A DNA stretch of 64,000 bases from Hymenobacter sp. 15J16-1T3B (GTDB lineage: Bacteria > Bacteroidota > Bacteroidia > Cytophagales > Hymenobacteraceae): the NCBI RefSeq assembly GCF_020711235.1, contig NZ_JAJFAV010000001.1, positions 248,001-312,000 on the forward strand. Reading direction: 5' to 3'. Both the position numbers and the translations under genes were made by a program. Positions 8,003 through 17,390 of the stretch are shown here, one piece after another; the stretch's first letter is position 1, and each line of letters opens with the position of its first letter. The notes beneath the pieces were generated by a model. That model did not search any database, had not been told where the DNA came from, and saw only the letters and a list, made by a program, of their open reading frames with translations.

Positions 8003-8947
8003 ATGCCGCACGACCATAACCACTCCCACGCCGGCCACGACCACAGCCACAGCCACCACCACCACGGCCCGGCCGACCTGGAAAACGTGGGCCGCTCCTT
8101 TGGTTGGGGCATTGCCCTGAACCTGGCCTTCGTGGCCGCCGAAGCCACCGGCGGCTGGTGGGCCAACTCCTCGGCCCTGCTCTCCGACGCCGGCCACAAC
8201 CTCTCCGACGTGCTCAGCCTGGCCCTGGCCTGGGGCGCCATGCTCATCGGCAAGCGGCCCAGCTCGGCGCGCTATACGTATGGTTTCAAGGGGCTTAGCA
8301 TTCAGGCGGCCTTGCTGAACGCGGCCCTGCTCTACCTCGCGCTGGGCGTGATTTTGTGGGAAACCATCGACCATTTGCGCCACCCCGAGCCGGTAAATGG
8401 CAAGCTGGTGATGCTGCTGGCCGGGGCCGGCATCGTGGTCAACGGCTTCACGGCTTGGCTGTTTAGCCGTGGGCAGCAGGGCGACGTGAACGTGCGCGGG
8501 GCCTACCTGCACATGCTCACCGACGCGCTGGTGTCGGTGGGCGTGGTGGTGGGCGGGGCGCTGGTGTACTTCACCGGCTGGCTCTGGCTCGACCCGGCCA
8601 TCAGCTTCGTCATCCTGGGCATCGTGGGCGTCAGCTCCTGGGGGCTTATGCGCGAAACGGTGCAGCTCAGCCTGCAAGCCGTGCCCACCGGCATCGACCC
8701 CACGGCCGTGCGCCAGTTTCTGCTCACCCAGCCCGGCGTAACGGGCGTGCACGACCTGCACATCTGGCCCCTGAGCACCCGCGACACGGCCCTCACCGCC
8801 CACCTCGTGCGCCCGAGCGGTACCGACAGCAACTTCCTGCACGACTTGCAGCACCGCATCCAGGACGAGTTCAACATCGGCCACATCACCGTGCAGATCG
8901 AGCCCGGCGCCTGCACCCACGACAGCTGCGACGCAGCGCATCCGTAG
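8003..8947 (+). CDS. Cation diffusion facilitator, CzcD/ZitB type
   Basis: A 314-residue inner-membrane divalent-cation/proton antiporter of the CDF family. The N-terminus is a His-rich metal-binding loop (HDHNHSHAGHDHSHSHHHH, residues 3-21). The two transport-site HxxxD motifs are visible: HNLSD in TM2 and HMLTD in TM5. Six TM segments are followed by a cytoplasmic domain (VRQFLLTQPGVTGVHDLHIWPLS) and the end GACTHDSCDAAHP. The likely substrate is Zn(II), possibly Co or Cd, exported from the cytosol. The ATG at 8003 begins exactly at the His-rich loop. It follows the TonB receptor on the same strand, which supports a metal-homeostasis locus. Confidence 0.93.
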   Translation: MPHDHNHSHAGHDHSHSHHHHGPADLENVGRSFGWGIALNLAFVAAEATGGWWANSSALLSDAGHNLSDVLSLALAWGAMLIGKRPSSARYTYGFKGLSIQAALLNAALLYLALGVILWETIDHLRHPEPVNGKLVMLLAGAGIVVNGFTAWLFSRGQQGDVNVRGAYLHMLTDALVSVGVVVGGALVYFTGWLWLDPAISFVILGIVGVSSWGLMRETVQLSLQAVPTGIDPTAVRQFLLTQPGVTGVHDLHIWPLSTRDTALTAHLVRPSGTDSNFLHDLQHRIQDEFNIGHITVQIEPGACTHDSCDAAHP

Positions 8948-9007
8948 CGGCCGGTGCTGGTTGCGTGGGCAAATCTTCGTAACCTGCGCCCCGTATTCCG
9001 CTTCTGC

Positions 9008-10288
9008 ATGGCCCTGACCTCTACCCCACCCAACTCCGCCCCGCCCAAAACCACCGGCCTGCTCAGCGCCGCCGTGGTGGTGGCCGCCCTCGGCTACTTC
9101 GTCGACATCTACGACCTGATTCTGTTCAGCATCGTGCGGGTGGCCAGCCTCAAGGACCTCGGCATCACGGCGCAGGCTGACATCACCACCGAAGGCACCC
9201 ACCTGATTTCCATGCAAATGGGTGGCATGCTGCTCGGCGGCATCCTCTGGGGCATTCTGGGCGACAAGCGCGGACGACTGTCGGTGCTCTTCGGTTCGAT
9301 TCTGCTGTATTCGCTGGCCAACATTGCCAACGGCTTCGTGCACACCATCGAACAATATGCCTGGCTGCGGCTGATTGCCGGCATTGGGCTGGCCGGGGAG
9401 TTGGGCGCGGGCATCACGCTGGTTGCCGAAACGCTGCCCAAGGAAAAGCGCGGCTACGGCACCATGATTGTGGCCACGGTGGGCGTATCGGGCGCCATGC
9501 TGGCCTACTGGGTGGGCGAGGCGCTGGGCTGGCGCAATGCTTACTTCGTGGGCGGTGGGCTGGGCCTGGCGTTGCTGCTGCTGCGCGTGGGCGTGTTCGA
9601 GTCGGGCATGTTCGAGCAGGCCAAGCAGCAGCACGGCGTGGACCGCGGCAACTTCCTGGCCCTCTTCACCAACGGCCCAAGGCTGCTGAAGTACCTCAAG
9701 TGCCTGCTCATCGGCGTGCCGCTGTGGTTTGTGGTCGGCATCCTGATTACGCTGGCGCCGGAGTTTGGCCGTGCCCTGGGCGTGCAGGGCGAAGTATCGG
9801 CTGGCCTGGCTGTGTTCTGGTGCTACTTCGGCCTGGTATTCGGCGACTTTGCCAGCGGGGCCCTGAGCCAGTTGCTGCGTAGCCGCAAGCGCGCCCTGCA
9901 GCTGTTTCTGCTGATCTGCGGCACGGTGGTGGCAGCGTATCTGTTTATGCTGCGCGGCGCCTCGCCCACGGCCTTTTACCGCCTGTGCTTCGTGATGGGC
10001 ATTTCGGTGGGCTTCTGGGCCTTGTTCGTGACGGTAGCGGCCGAGCAGTTCGGCACCAACCTGCGCGCCACGGTGGCTACTACGGCGCCCAACTTTGCCC
10101 GCGGCTCGGTGGTAGCGCTGGTGCCCATTTTCAACGGGCTGGCGGCCATACTCGGCTCCTCCACCGCGCCCAACCTTGTCGGCAGCGGCGCGGTGGTGGG
10201 GGCGGTGTCCTTGCTGCTGGCCTTCTGGGCCGTGAGCACCCTGCCCGAAACCTACGGCAAAGACCTCGACTACGTGGAGGTATCCTGA
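9008..10288 (+). CDS. MFS transporter (sugar porter/MHS-like)
   Basis: A 426-residue major facilitator with 12 predicted TM helices. It has the TM1 signature GYFVDIYDLILFS, the loop 2-3 motif WGILGDKRGR, the TM4-5 region RLIAGIGLAGELGAG, and a terminal PETYGKDLD that recalls the sugar-porter PET(K)G motif. Such proteins are proton symporters for sugars or organic acids; the substrate cannot be read from sequence. A 60-base gap separates it from the CDF gene on the same strand, but no functional link is evident. The ATG at 9008 is preferred because the preceding 18 codons form no helix or motif. Confidence 0.88.
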   Translation: MALTSTPPNSAPPKTTGLLSAAVVVAALGYFVDIYDLILFSIVRVASLKDLGITAQADITTEGTHLISMQMGGMLLGGILWGILGDKRGRLSVLFGSILLYSLANIANGFVHTIEQYAWLRLIAGIGLAGELGAGITLVAETLPKEKRGYGTMIVATVGVSGAMLAYWVGEALGWRNAYFVGGGLGLALLLLRVGVFESGMFEQAKQQHGVDRGNFLALFTNGPRLLKYLKCLLIGVPLWFVVGILITLAPEFGRALGVQGEVSAGLAVFWCYFGLVFGDFASGALSQLLRSRKRALQLFLLICGTVVAAYLFMLRGASPTAFYRLCFVMGISVGFWALFVTVAAEQFGTNLRATVATTAPNFARGSVVALVPIFNGLAAILGSSTAPNLVGSGAVVGAVSLLLAFWAVSTLPETYGKDLDYVEVS

Positions 10289-10366
10289 AGCGCATTCCCG
10301 GGCCCGGCGGGAACTGCCAGCCGGCCCACCGCGTATTTTAGCTAAACTCTATATTCCACCGTCCCC

Positions 10367-10648
10367 ATGAACAAGCTGTTTCGTCCGCTGCTACTGCTCG
10401 GCGGCTTTTGCCTCATAGCGGCGGCCGCGGCTGCCCAAGTGCCTCCGCCCCCTACCGGCACTACTTCGCCTTCCACGCAACAGGCGCCGCCACCCAACCA
10501 GCCGGCGTCGATGCCGCAGGTGAGCGGGCCGGTGCAAAACGCCTCCCAGGCCAGCAAGGAGCGCGACAAAGCCCAGGAAAACCTGGCCAAAGAGCGGGAG
10601 CGGGCCGCCCGCGACGAAGAGCGGAACCGCAAGCGCGGCCAGAACTAA
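10367..10648 (+). CDS. Small secreted protein with a charged C-terminal helix
   Basis: A 93-residue protein with a signal peptide (cleavage after AAAAQ, about residue 23), a Pro/Thr/Gln-rich linker (25-60), and a highly charged helical tail (KERDKAQENLAKERERAARDEERNRKR). It probably sits in the periplasm, perhaps bound to an anionic surface through its basic tail. No family is recognised. It is on the same strand as, and 51 bases before, the DUF6526 gene. Confidence 0.6.
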   Translation: MNKLFRPLLLLGGFCLIAAAAAAQVPPPPTGTTSPSTQQAPPPNQPASMPQVSGPVQNASQASKERDKAQENLAKERERAARDEERNRKRGQN

Positions 10649-10699
10649 GCCCGGCCTGCCCTTGCCCCACTTTTACTTCTTCCTGACCCCGACCTTTGC

Positions 10700-11143
10700 A
10701 TGGCCGAAGCCCGCTTCACCCGCCAATACTACGCCCCGCACCATTTTGTAGCCCTGCCGGCTGCCTTCATCATGGCCCTTTATACGGGCCGCCGCTACTG
10801 GGCCGTGGCCGGCCAGGACTCCGACGACTCGCGGGTGTGGTTTTGCCTGCTGGCCCTGGCGGTGGTGCTGCTCATTACGCTGGTAATGCTGCGCCAGCAC
10901 TACGCCCTCACCCTGCAAGACCGCGTGGCCCGGCTGGAAGTGCGACAGCGCTACTTCGAGCTGACGGGTCAGCGTTTCCAGCCGCTGGAGCAGCAGCTGA
11001 GCCTGGGCCAGGTTCTTTCCCTGCGCTTTGCCGGCGACGCGGAACTACCCACGCTTGCCGCCTCAGCCGTAGCCGAAAAGCTGGCCCCGGCCGACATTCG
11101 CGCCCGAATTCAGAATTTCCAACCCGACCCCATGCGGGTCTGA
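10700..11143 (+). CDS. DUF6526-like two-TM membrane protein
   Basis: A 147-residue inner-membrane protein. It has an aromatic N-terminus (RQYYAPHHFVALPA), two TM helices (about 16-34 and 46-67), and a soluble C-terminal helical part with the pattern RLEVRQRYFELTG and ADIRARIQNFQPD. This layout matches the DUF6526 family common in Bacteroidota; the family function is unknown. A GACCTTTG box (10691-10698) directly precedes the ATG and may be the -7 promoter element of a nearly leaderless transcript. Confidence 0.7.
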   Translation: MAEARFTRQYYAPHHFVALPAAFIMALYTGRRYWAVAGQDSDDSRVWFCLLALAVVLLITLVMLRQHYALTLQDRVARLEVRQRYFELTGQRFQPLEQQLSLGQVLSLRFAGDAELPTLAASAVAEKLAPADIRARIQNFQPDPMRV

Positions 11144-11145
11144 TC

Positions 11146-11230
11146 GTGACTTGGTGAGGTGGGGAAATGGTGCGTGTTGTTCACGGAGCCATATCCCAAA
11201 CTCGCCAGTTCACCGCCTCACCAGTTCCCC
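11146..11230. repeat. Inverted pair of 8-nt-periodic degenerate repeats
   Basis: The left part (11146-11172) repeats a GTGA/GGTGAGG-like motif about every 8 bases. The right part (11204-11230) carries the complementary TCACC/TTCACCG motif with the same period. Together they form an imperfect inverted pair between two genes, of the same style as those near 30510 and 32760. Confidence 0.5.
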
Positions 11231-11231
11231 A

Positions 11232-11534
11232 ATGATTCTTTACAACATTACCAGCAGCGTCGACCCGGAAGTGGCCGAGGAATGGGTGGCCTTCATGCGC
11301 GACCAGCACATGCCCGACGTCATGGGCACCGGCTTCTTCGTCAAAAGTCAGCTGCTGCGCCTGCTCAACGAGGAAGAAGACGGCTGCACCTACGCGGCGC
11401 AGTTCTACTGCCTGAGCACCGAACAGCTCGACGAATACCAGCGCGTGGCCGCCCCCGGCCTGCGCGCCGACCTGGAAACCCGTTTTCCGGGCCAGTACGT
11501 GTCGTTCCGCACCGTGCTGGAAGTCATCGATTAA
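11232..11534 (+). CDS. DUF4286 family protein
   Basis: A 100-residue cytosolic protein matching the DUF4286 family of Bacteroidota, an alpha-beta barrel-like dimeric fold. Family features are MILYNITSSVD at the start, VAEEWVAFMRDQHMPDVM with its His-Met pair, and the strand GCTYAAQFYCLSTEQLDEYQ. The function is unknown. The ATG at 11232 is the canonical start; upstream in-frame sequence runs through the repeat. A hairpin follows the stop. Confidence 0.85.
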   Translation: MILYNITSSVDPEVAEEWVAFMRDQHMPDVMGTGFFVKSQLLRLLNEEEDGCTYAAQFYCLSTEQLDEYQRVAAPGLRADLETRFPGQYVSFRTVLEVID

Positions 11535-11556
11535 GCGGCTGAGCCGGCTGATTTCG

Positions 11557-11593
11557 AAGCGTCATTCTGCGCCGCCGGCGGGGAATGACGCTT
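11557..11593 (+). terminator. Terminator hairpin after the DUF4286 gene
   Basis: An 11-bp perfect stem (AAGCGTCATTC at 11557-11567, complement at 11583-11593) is followed by TGCTTTT. It lies 23 bases past the stop. Confidence 0.65.
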
Positions 11594-11662
11594 TGCTTTT
11601 GGTGGAGGTGGTAGCCGCGGCAATTGCGTAACTTCCTCGCCCGCCCCGCATTCCGCCCCGCC

Positions 11663-12916
11663 ATGAACCTGAACCCCATTGTCCTCTCCATTCCGGTGTA
11701 CTTCGCGCTGATCGGCGCCGAGCTGCTCGTCGAGCGGCTGCAGCACCGGGAGAAGTACCGCTTCCACGACGCGGTAACCAACATCAGCTGCGGCGTGACC
11801 TCGCAAATTGCGGGCGTCTTCTTGAAGGTGGCGGTGATTGGGGTGTACGAGCTGCTGTACGAGCACGCCCGGCTGTGGGAAGTGCCGCGCACCTGGGCCA
11901 GCAGCCTGCTGCTCTTCGTGCTGGCTGACCTGTGCTACTACTTTGCCCACCGCTACTCCCACGAAATCAACGTGCTGTGGGGCGGCCACGTGGTGCACCA
12001 TCAAAGCGAGGACTACAACCTCTCGGTGGCCCTGCGGCAAAGCTCGTTTCAGGGCATGTTCACCTTCGCGTTCTACCTGCCGCTGGCCGTGCTCGGCTTC
12101 GAAACGACTTGGTTTGTCTACATCTCGGCGCTGGTCACGCTCTACCAGTTCTGGATTCATACCGAGCTGATCGGCAAGCTCGGGCCCCTGGAGTGGGTGC
12201 TGAACACGCCCTCGCACCACCGCGTGCACCACGGCCGCAACCCCAAGTACATCGACAAGAACTACGCGGGCACTTTTATCGTGTGGGACCGGCTGTTCGG
12301 CACGTTTCAGGCGGAAGAGGAGCGGCCCGTTTACGGCATCACTACGCCGCTGAACTCCTGGAACCCAGTGTGGGCCAACTTCGGCCACTACGCCCAGATG
12401 CGGGAGCAGCTGCGCCAGACGCCCGGCTTCTGGCACCGGCTGCGCGTGGTGTTCGGCCGGCCCGGCTGGCGCCCGGCCATTCAGGGTGGCCCCTACCCGA
12501 TTCCCGACGTCGACCCGGCCAGCTACCAGAAATACAGCACCACCGCGCCGCGCGCTGTCAATTGGTACGTCTTCGCGCAGTACGTGGTGCTTATCGGCGG
12601 GGCGGCCGTGTTTCTCTTCACGCAGAAGGACATGAGCCCGCCGCTGCGCTGGGCCGTGGCCGGCTGGTGCGTGTGGGCAGCCTTGGCCTGCGGGGCGTTG
12701 TTTGAGGCCAAAAGCTGGGGCTACCGGCTGGAACCCATGCGTCTGGCTGCCTCGTTAGCCCTGCTGTTGCTGGCCGCTCGCGGGCACGGCTGGTTCGGCT
12801 GGGCCGCGGCCGGGGGGGCGGCCTACTTGGCTGGCTCGGCGCTGTGGTGGTACTCATTTCGGCAAGCTTATGCCGCGGCGCAACCCACTGCTTCACCGGC
12901 TAAAGCGTACGCCTGA
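11663..12916 (+). CDS. Sterol desaturase/fatty acid hydroxylase family membrane protein
   Basis: A 417-residue integral membrane di-iron enzyme of the fatty acid hydroxylase superfamily. The histidine boxes are HRYSH, HVVHH and HRVHHGRN, with a further HTE in between, spread as expected for eight iron ligands. N-terminal TM helices (about 3-20, 45-65, 80-100) and extra C-terminal helices (from about 300) give a longer-than-minimal architecture similar to alkylglycerol monooxygenase-like members. The substrate is unknown; a lipid or carotenoid-type molecule is plausible. A TAACTTCC box lies at 11629-11636. It is followed by a hairpin terminator. Confidence 0.88.
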   Translation: MNLNPIVLSIPVYFALIGAELLVERLQHREKYRFHDAVTNISCGVTSQIAGVFLKVAVIGVYELLYEHARLWEVPRTWASSLLLFVLADLCYYFAHRYSHEINVLWGGHVVHHQSEDYNLSVALRQSSFQGMFTFAFYLPLAVLGFETTWFVYISALVTLYQFWIHTELIGKLGPLEWVLNTPSHHRVHHGRNPKYIDKNYAGTFIVWDRLFGTFQAEEERPVYGITTPLNSWNPVWANFGHYAQMREQLRQTPGFWHRLRVVFGRPGWRPAIQGGPYPIPDVDPASYQKYSTTAPRAVNWYVFAQYVVLIGGAAVFLFTQKDMSPPLRWAVAGWCVWAALACGALFEAKSWGYRLEPMRLAASLALLLLAARGHGWFGWAAAGGAAYLAGSALWWYSFRQAYAAAQPTASPAKAYA

Positions 12917-12929
12917 GCGGATAATCCAG

Positions 12930-13166
12930 CCCGTCATCCTGAGCAGAGCAAACCGAAGGTCGACGTAGTCAAGAACCGTCCTCGCACTCCGCACTAACTG
13001 AAAAGCACAGCCACCAACGGCCCTCGTCCGGGCTCGGTGGCTGCGCTTCTTATTTATAGTCATGTTCCGTTACGCTCGACACGGCAACGGCTACAAGCGG
13101 CGTCAGCGGCGGTGCAGGCCTTGAGGAAGGTCCTTGGCTGCGCGTACGCCAGATGAGGATGACGGG
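12930..13166. repeat. Degenerate inverted copy of the GTCATCCTGAGC repeat family
   Basis: The left arm begins GTCATCCTGAGCAGAGC at 12931 and the right arm ends near 13166 with AAGGTCCTTGG...AGGATGACGGGC. They are imperfect complements about 200 bases apart. The same core occurs as tight inverted pairs at 17271-17371 and 18900-18999. Confidence 0.65.
13003..13050 (+). terminator. Terminator hairpin after the hydroxylase gene
   Basis: A 13-bp stem with one mismatch (13003-13015 with 13036-13048, core CAGCCACC/GGTGGCTG), followed by TCTTATTTATAG. It lies 86 bases after the hydroxylase stop. Confidence 0.6.
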
Positions 13167-13174
13167 CCGCCCGT

Positions 13175-13693
13175 TTATCCCTCAATGGCCGCTACCACGG
13201 CCGGGTCGCAGGTGTAGGCTTGCAGGTCGGCGGCGGTGAGGTTGCCGTTGTGCCACTCGGGGTCGAGGTTGGCGCCGATGCGCTTGTAGAAGCCAATGGC
13301 CGGCTCGTTCCACTCCAGCACCTGCCACTTCAAGCGGTGGGCACCGGTGCGCCGGGCTTCGGCCACCACGGCGTCGAAGAGCTTGCGGCCGATGCCGGTG
13401 CCGCGGGCGGTTTCGGTCACTACTAGGTCTTCGAGGTAGAGCATGCGGCCCTTCCAGGTGGAGTAGGCGGTGTAGAAGAGGGCAATGCCCAGGATGCCCT
13501 GCTCCGCGGTTTCGGCCACGAAGAAGCCGAAAATGGGCTGCGGGCCGAACCCGTCGCGGCGCATGTCGGCCAGGGTGTTGGTGACTTCCTCGGGGGCGCG
13601 CTCATATACGGCCAGCTCCACAATCAGCTCGTGGACGCGGGGCAAGTCGGCTTCGGTGCCGCGGCGGATGCGCAGGGTGGCGGGGGTAGGCAT
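13175..13693 (-). CDS. GNAT family N-acetyltransferase (diamine/thialysine type)
   Basis: A 172-residue cytosolic acetyltransferase. The acetyl-CoA binding motif A is visible as YLEDLVVTETARGTGIGRKL (R/Q-x-x-G-x-G/A), with the later WNEPAIGFYKRIGA segment typical of spermidine/spermine or thialysine N-acetyltransferases, and YTAYSTWKGRMLYLEDL, strongly like the SAT1 group. It probably acetylates a small amine. The ATG at 13693 is used; a TTG three codons upstream is less likely. Confidence 0.88.
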   Translation of the reverse strand: MPTPATLRIRRGTEADLPRVHELIVELAVYERAPEEVTNTLADMRRDGFGPQPIFGFFVAETAEQGILGIALFYTAYSTWKGRMLYLEDLVVTETARGTGIGRKLFDAVVAEARRTGAHRLKWQVLEWNEPAIGFYKRIGANLDPEWHNGNLTAADLQAYTCDPAVVAAIEG

Positions 13694-13820
13694 GAGTGAC
13701 AACAGCAGGTTAGCTGCAAAGCTACGCGGCCGGCGCCGCTCCGTTGCGCCCGATGCTGCCCAAACCGCGCGTAAGCGCTTCCCTTTTGGCTACTCAGTGC
13801 CGCTACGAATCGGTAAAAAC

Positions 13821-13856
13821 GCAACGCCCGGCTTTCCGAAGAAAACCGGGCGTTGC
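13821..13856 (-). terminator. Rho-independent terminator of the small lipoprotein gene
   Basis: An 11-bp perfect stem (GCAACGCCCGG at 13821-13831, complement at 13846-13856). On the minus strand it is followed by GTTTTTACC, a good T-run. It lies 25 bases past the stop at 13882. Confidence 0.8.
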
Positions 13857-13881
13857 GGGCTCAAACAAGCCAGGCCGCAGC

Positions 13882-14112
13882 CTACATCACCGGCTGCATC
13901 TTTTTGATGGTGGTGGTAGCGTTGACGGCGCTGATTTCCTGGGCGGCCTGCTCGGCAGCTACGGCCGCGGAGTCTTTGCCGGCGGCAGCGGCGGGCAGGG
14001 CGGGCAGCTCGGCGGCGGCCATCTGGTCTTTCTTCTCGAAGTCGGGGTTGCTGCAGGCCGATACCGACAGCAGGGCGCCGGCTACAAAGCCGAGCAGGAG
14101 CAGGTTTTTCAT
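13882..14112 (-). CDS. Small Ala-rich lipoprotein
   Basis: A 76-residue predicted lipoprotein. The signal is MKNLLLLGFVAGALLSVSAC with the lipidated Cys at residue 20, followed by SNPDFEKKDQ and an Ala-rich helical body (AAAELPALPAAAAGKDSAAVAAEQAA). The start at 14112 is dictated by the signal peptide. It is monocistronic with a strong terminator. No family function is known; it is probably an abundant periplasmic lipoprotein. Confidence 0.7.
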   Translation of the reverse strand: MKNLLLLGFVAGALLSVSACSNPDFEKKDQMAAAELPALPAAAAGKDSAAVAAEQAAQEISAVNATTTIKKMQPVM

Positions 14113-14273
14113 ATCAGAAATGGAAAAGGTCGAGTCAGGGCGCCGGAACGCGGCTGCGAAGATACAACCGCAACGTGAACTGACTTCGCTTACGCTGACT
14201 TTCAGTGAACTGATGCGTCGTGAGGCGGCTGCGGCGCAGTTTCGGAGCCGGCGCCCTCGGCTGGCCACCGGCC

Positions 14274-16493
<2,220 letters not shown>

Positions 16494-16562
16494 CGGAGGT
16501 AAGGGAATACGGTCAGCAGCAAAATACGGCGGCGCGGGCAGTAATCGGGCGTCCCCCCCGCC

Positions 16563-17249
16563 CTAACGCACCGTCTCGGTCGCCACCTTGCCAATTTTCG
16601 GAATGATCTGAATGAGGAAGCGCTTGTTGCGCTCCTCCGAGCCTTGGCGCATGGGGTAGCGGCCGGAGCCGTAGAAGCCGCTGCCGCCGATGATCAGCTC
16701 GATGTTCTGATTTTGGTTGAAGTTGAGCCCGTTCTGCACCCAGAGGTTCGACAGGTTCAGCGCCCGGCGGTAGCTGAGCTGGTAGCTGAACTGCTCTTCC
16801 TGCCGGTTCAGCGCGTCGTTGAACAGGTGGCGGGCGGCCATGCCTTCCACGATGACGAGGTAGCGCACCGGCAGCGTCGTCTGGATGGCGCGCAGACGCT
16901 CCTGCAGCAGGCGGCCGGCGCGCAGCAGGGCGGGCTTGTACTGGTCCTGGATTTCGTCGCGGCCCGACTTGAACTGCACGTCCACGCGCAGCTCGTACCG
17001 TTCGTTCTGCGGGTCATAGCGGAAATAGTCGCCCTCCAGCCGCCGCAGCGACTCGCGGATGCGCTGAATCTGCTCCAGCTCCTGGGCTTTCACCTTCAGC
17101 TCCCCGAGCAGGCGCTTCTGGCTTTCCTCCCGGTCGCGGAACAGCTTGAAGCTGTAGACGAACAAGACCAGCATCACGATGAAGAGGCTGGTCATCAGGT
17201 CCACGTAGCTGGGCCAGAAGAAGTCGGAGCGTTGCTGGTCGTCGGCCAT
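16563..17249 (-). CDS. MotB/ZorB-like stator subunit with OmpA-type domain
   Basis: A 228-residue membrane protein. The N-terminus has a short cytoplasmic part and one TM helix (residues 14-33) with YVDLMTSLF, matching the MotB pattern in which the Asp (here Asp17) is the proton-binding residue. A coiled segment follows (38-70), then an OmpA/MotB-like periplasmic domain (about 85-225) with VQFKSGRDEIQ, YLVIVEGMAA, LSYRRALNLSNLW and a final KRFLIQIIPKIG strand. In such pairs this subunit binds peptidoglycan and forms the ion channel with the MotA-like partner, encoded 141 bases upstream. It is the last gene of the multi-gene run. It is not a flagellar gene, as no other flagellar gene is present. 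Confidence 0.85.
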   Translation of the reverse strand: MADDQQRSDFFWPSYVDLMTSLFIVMLVLFVYSFKLFRDREESQKRLLGELKVKAQELEQIQRIRESLRRLEGDYFRYDPQNERYELRVDVQFKSGRDEIQDQYKPALLRAGRLLQERLRAIQTTLPVRYLVIVEGMAARHLFNDALNRQEEQFSYQLSYRRALNLSNLWVQNGLNFNQNQNIELIIGGSGFYGSGRYPMRQGSEERNKRFLIQIIPKIGKVATETVR

Positions 17250-17270
17250 TGAAATCAGAACAAAACGTTT

Positions 17271-17371
17271 GTCATCCTGAGCAAAGCGAAGGACCTTCTC
17301 ACCAAAGACCGTCAGGCGTCAAACAGGTTAGTATTCAACGTGGTAAGGTCCTTCGCCTTGCTCAGGATGAC
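17271..17371. repeat. Inverted pair of the GTCATCCTGAGC repeat
   Basis: Arms of 27 bases at 17271-17297 and 17345-17371 are near-exact complements (core GTCATCCTGAGC...AAGGACCTT), separated by 47 bases. They fill the junction between the MotA-like and MotB-like genes. The same element occurs at 18900-18999 and, degenerated, at 12930-13166. Confidence 0.85.
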
Positions 17372-17390
17372 ACGGTAAATAACACCTTCC

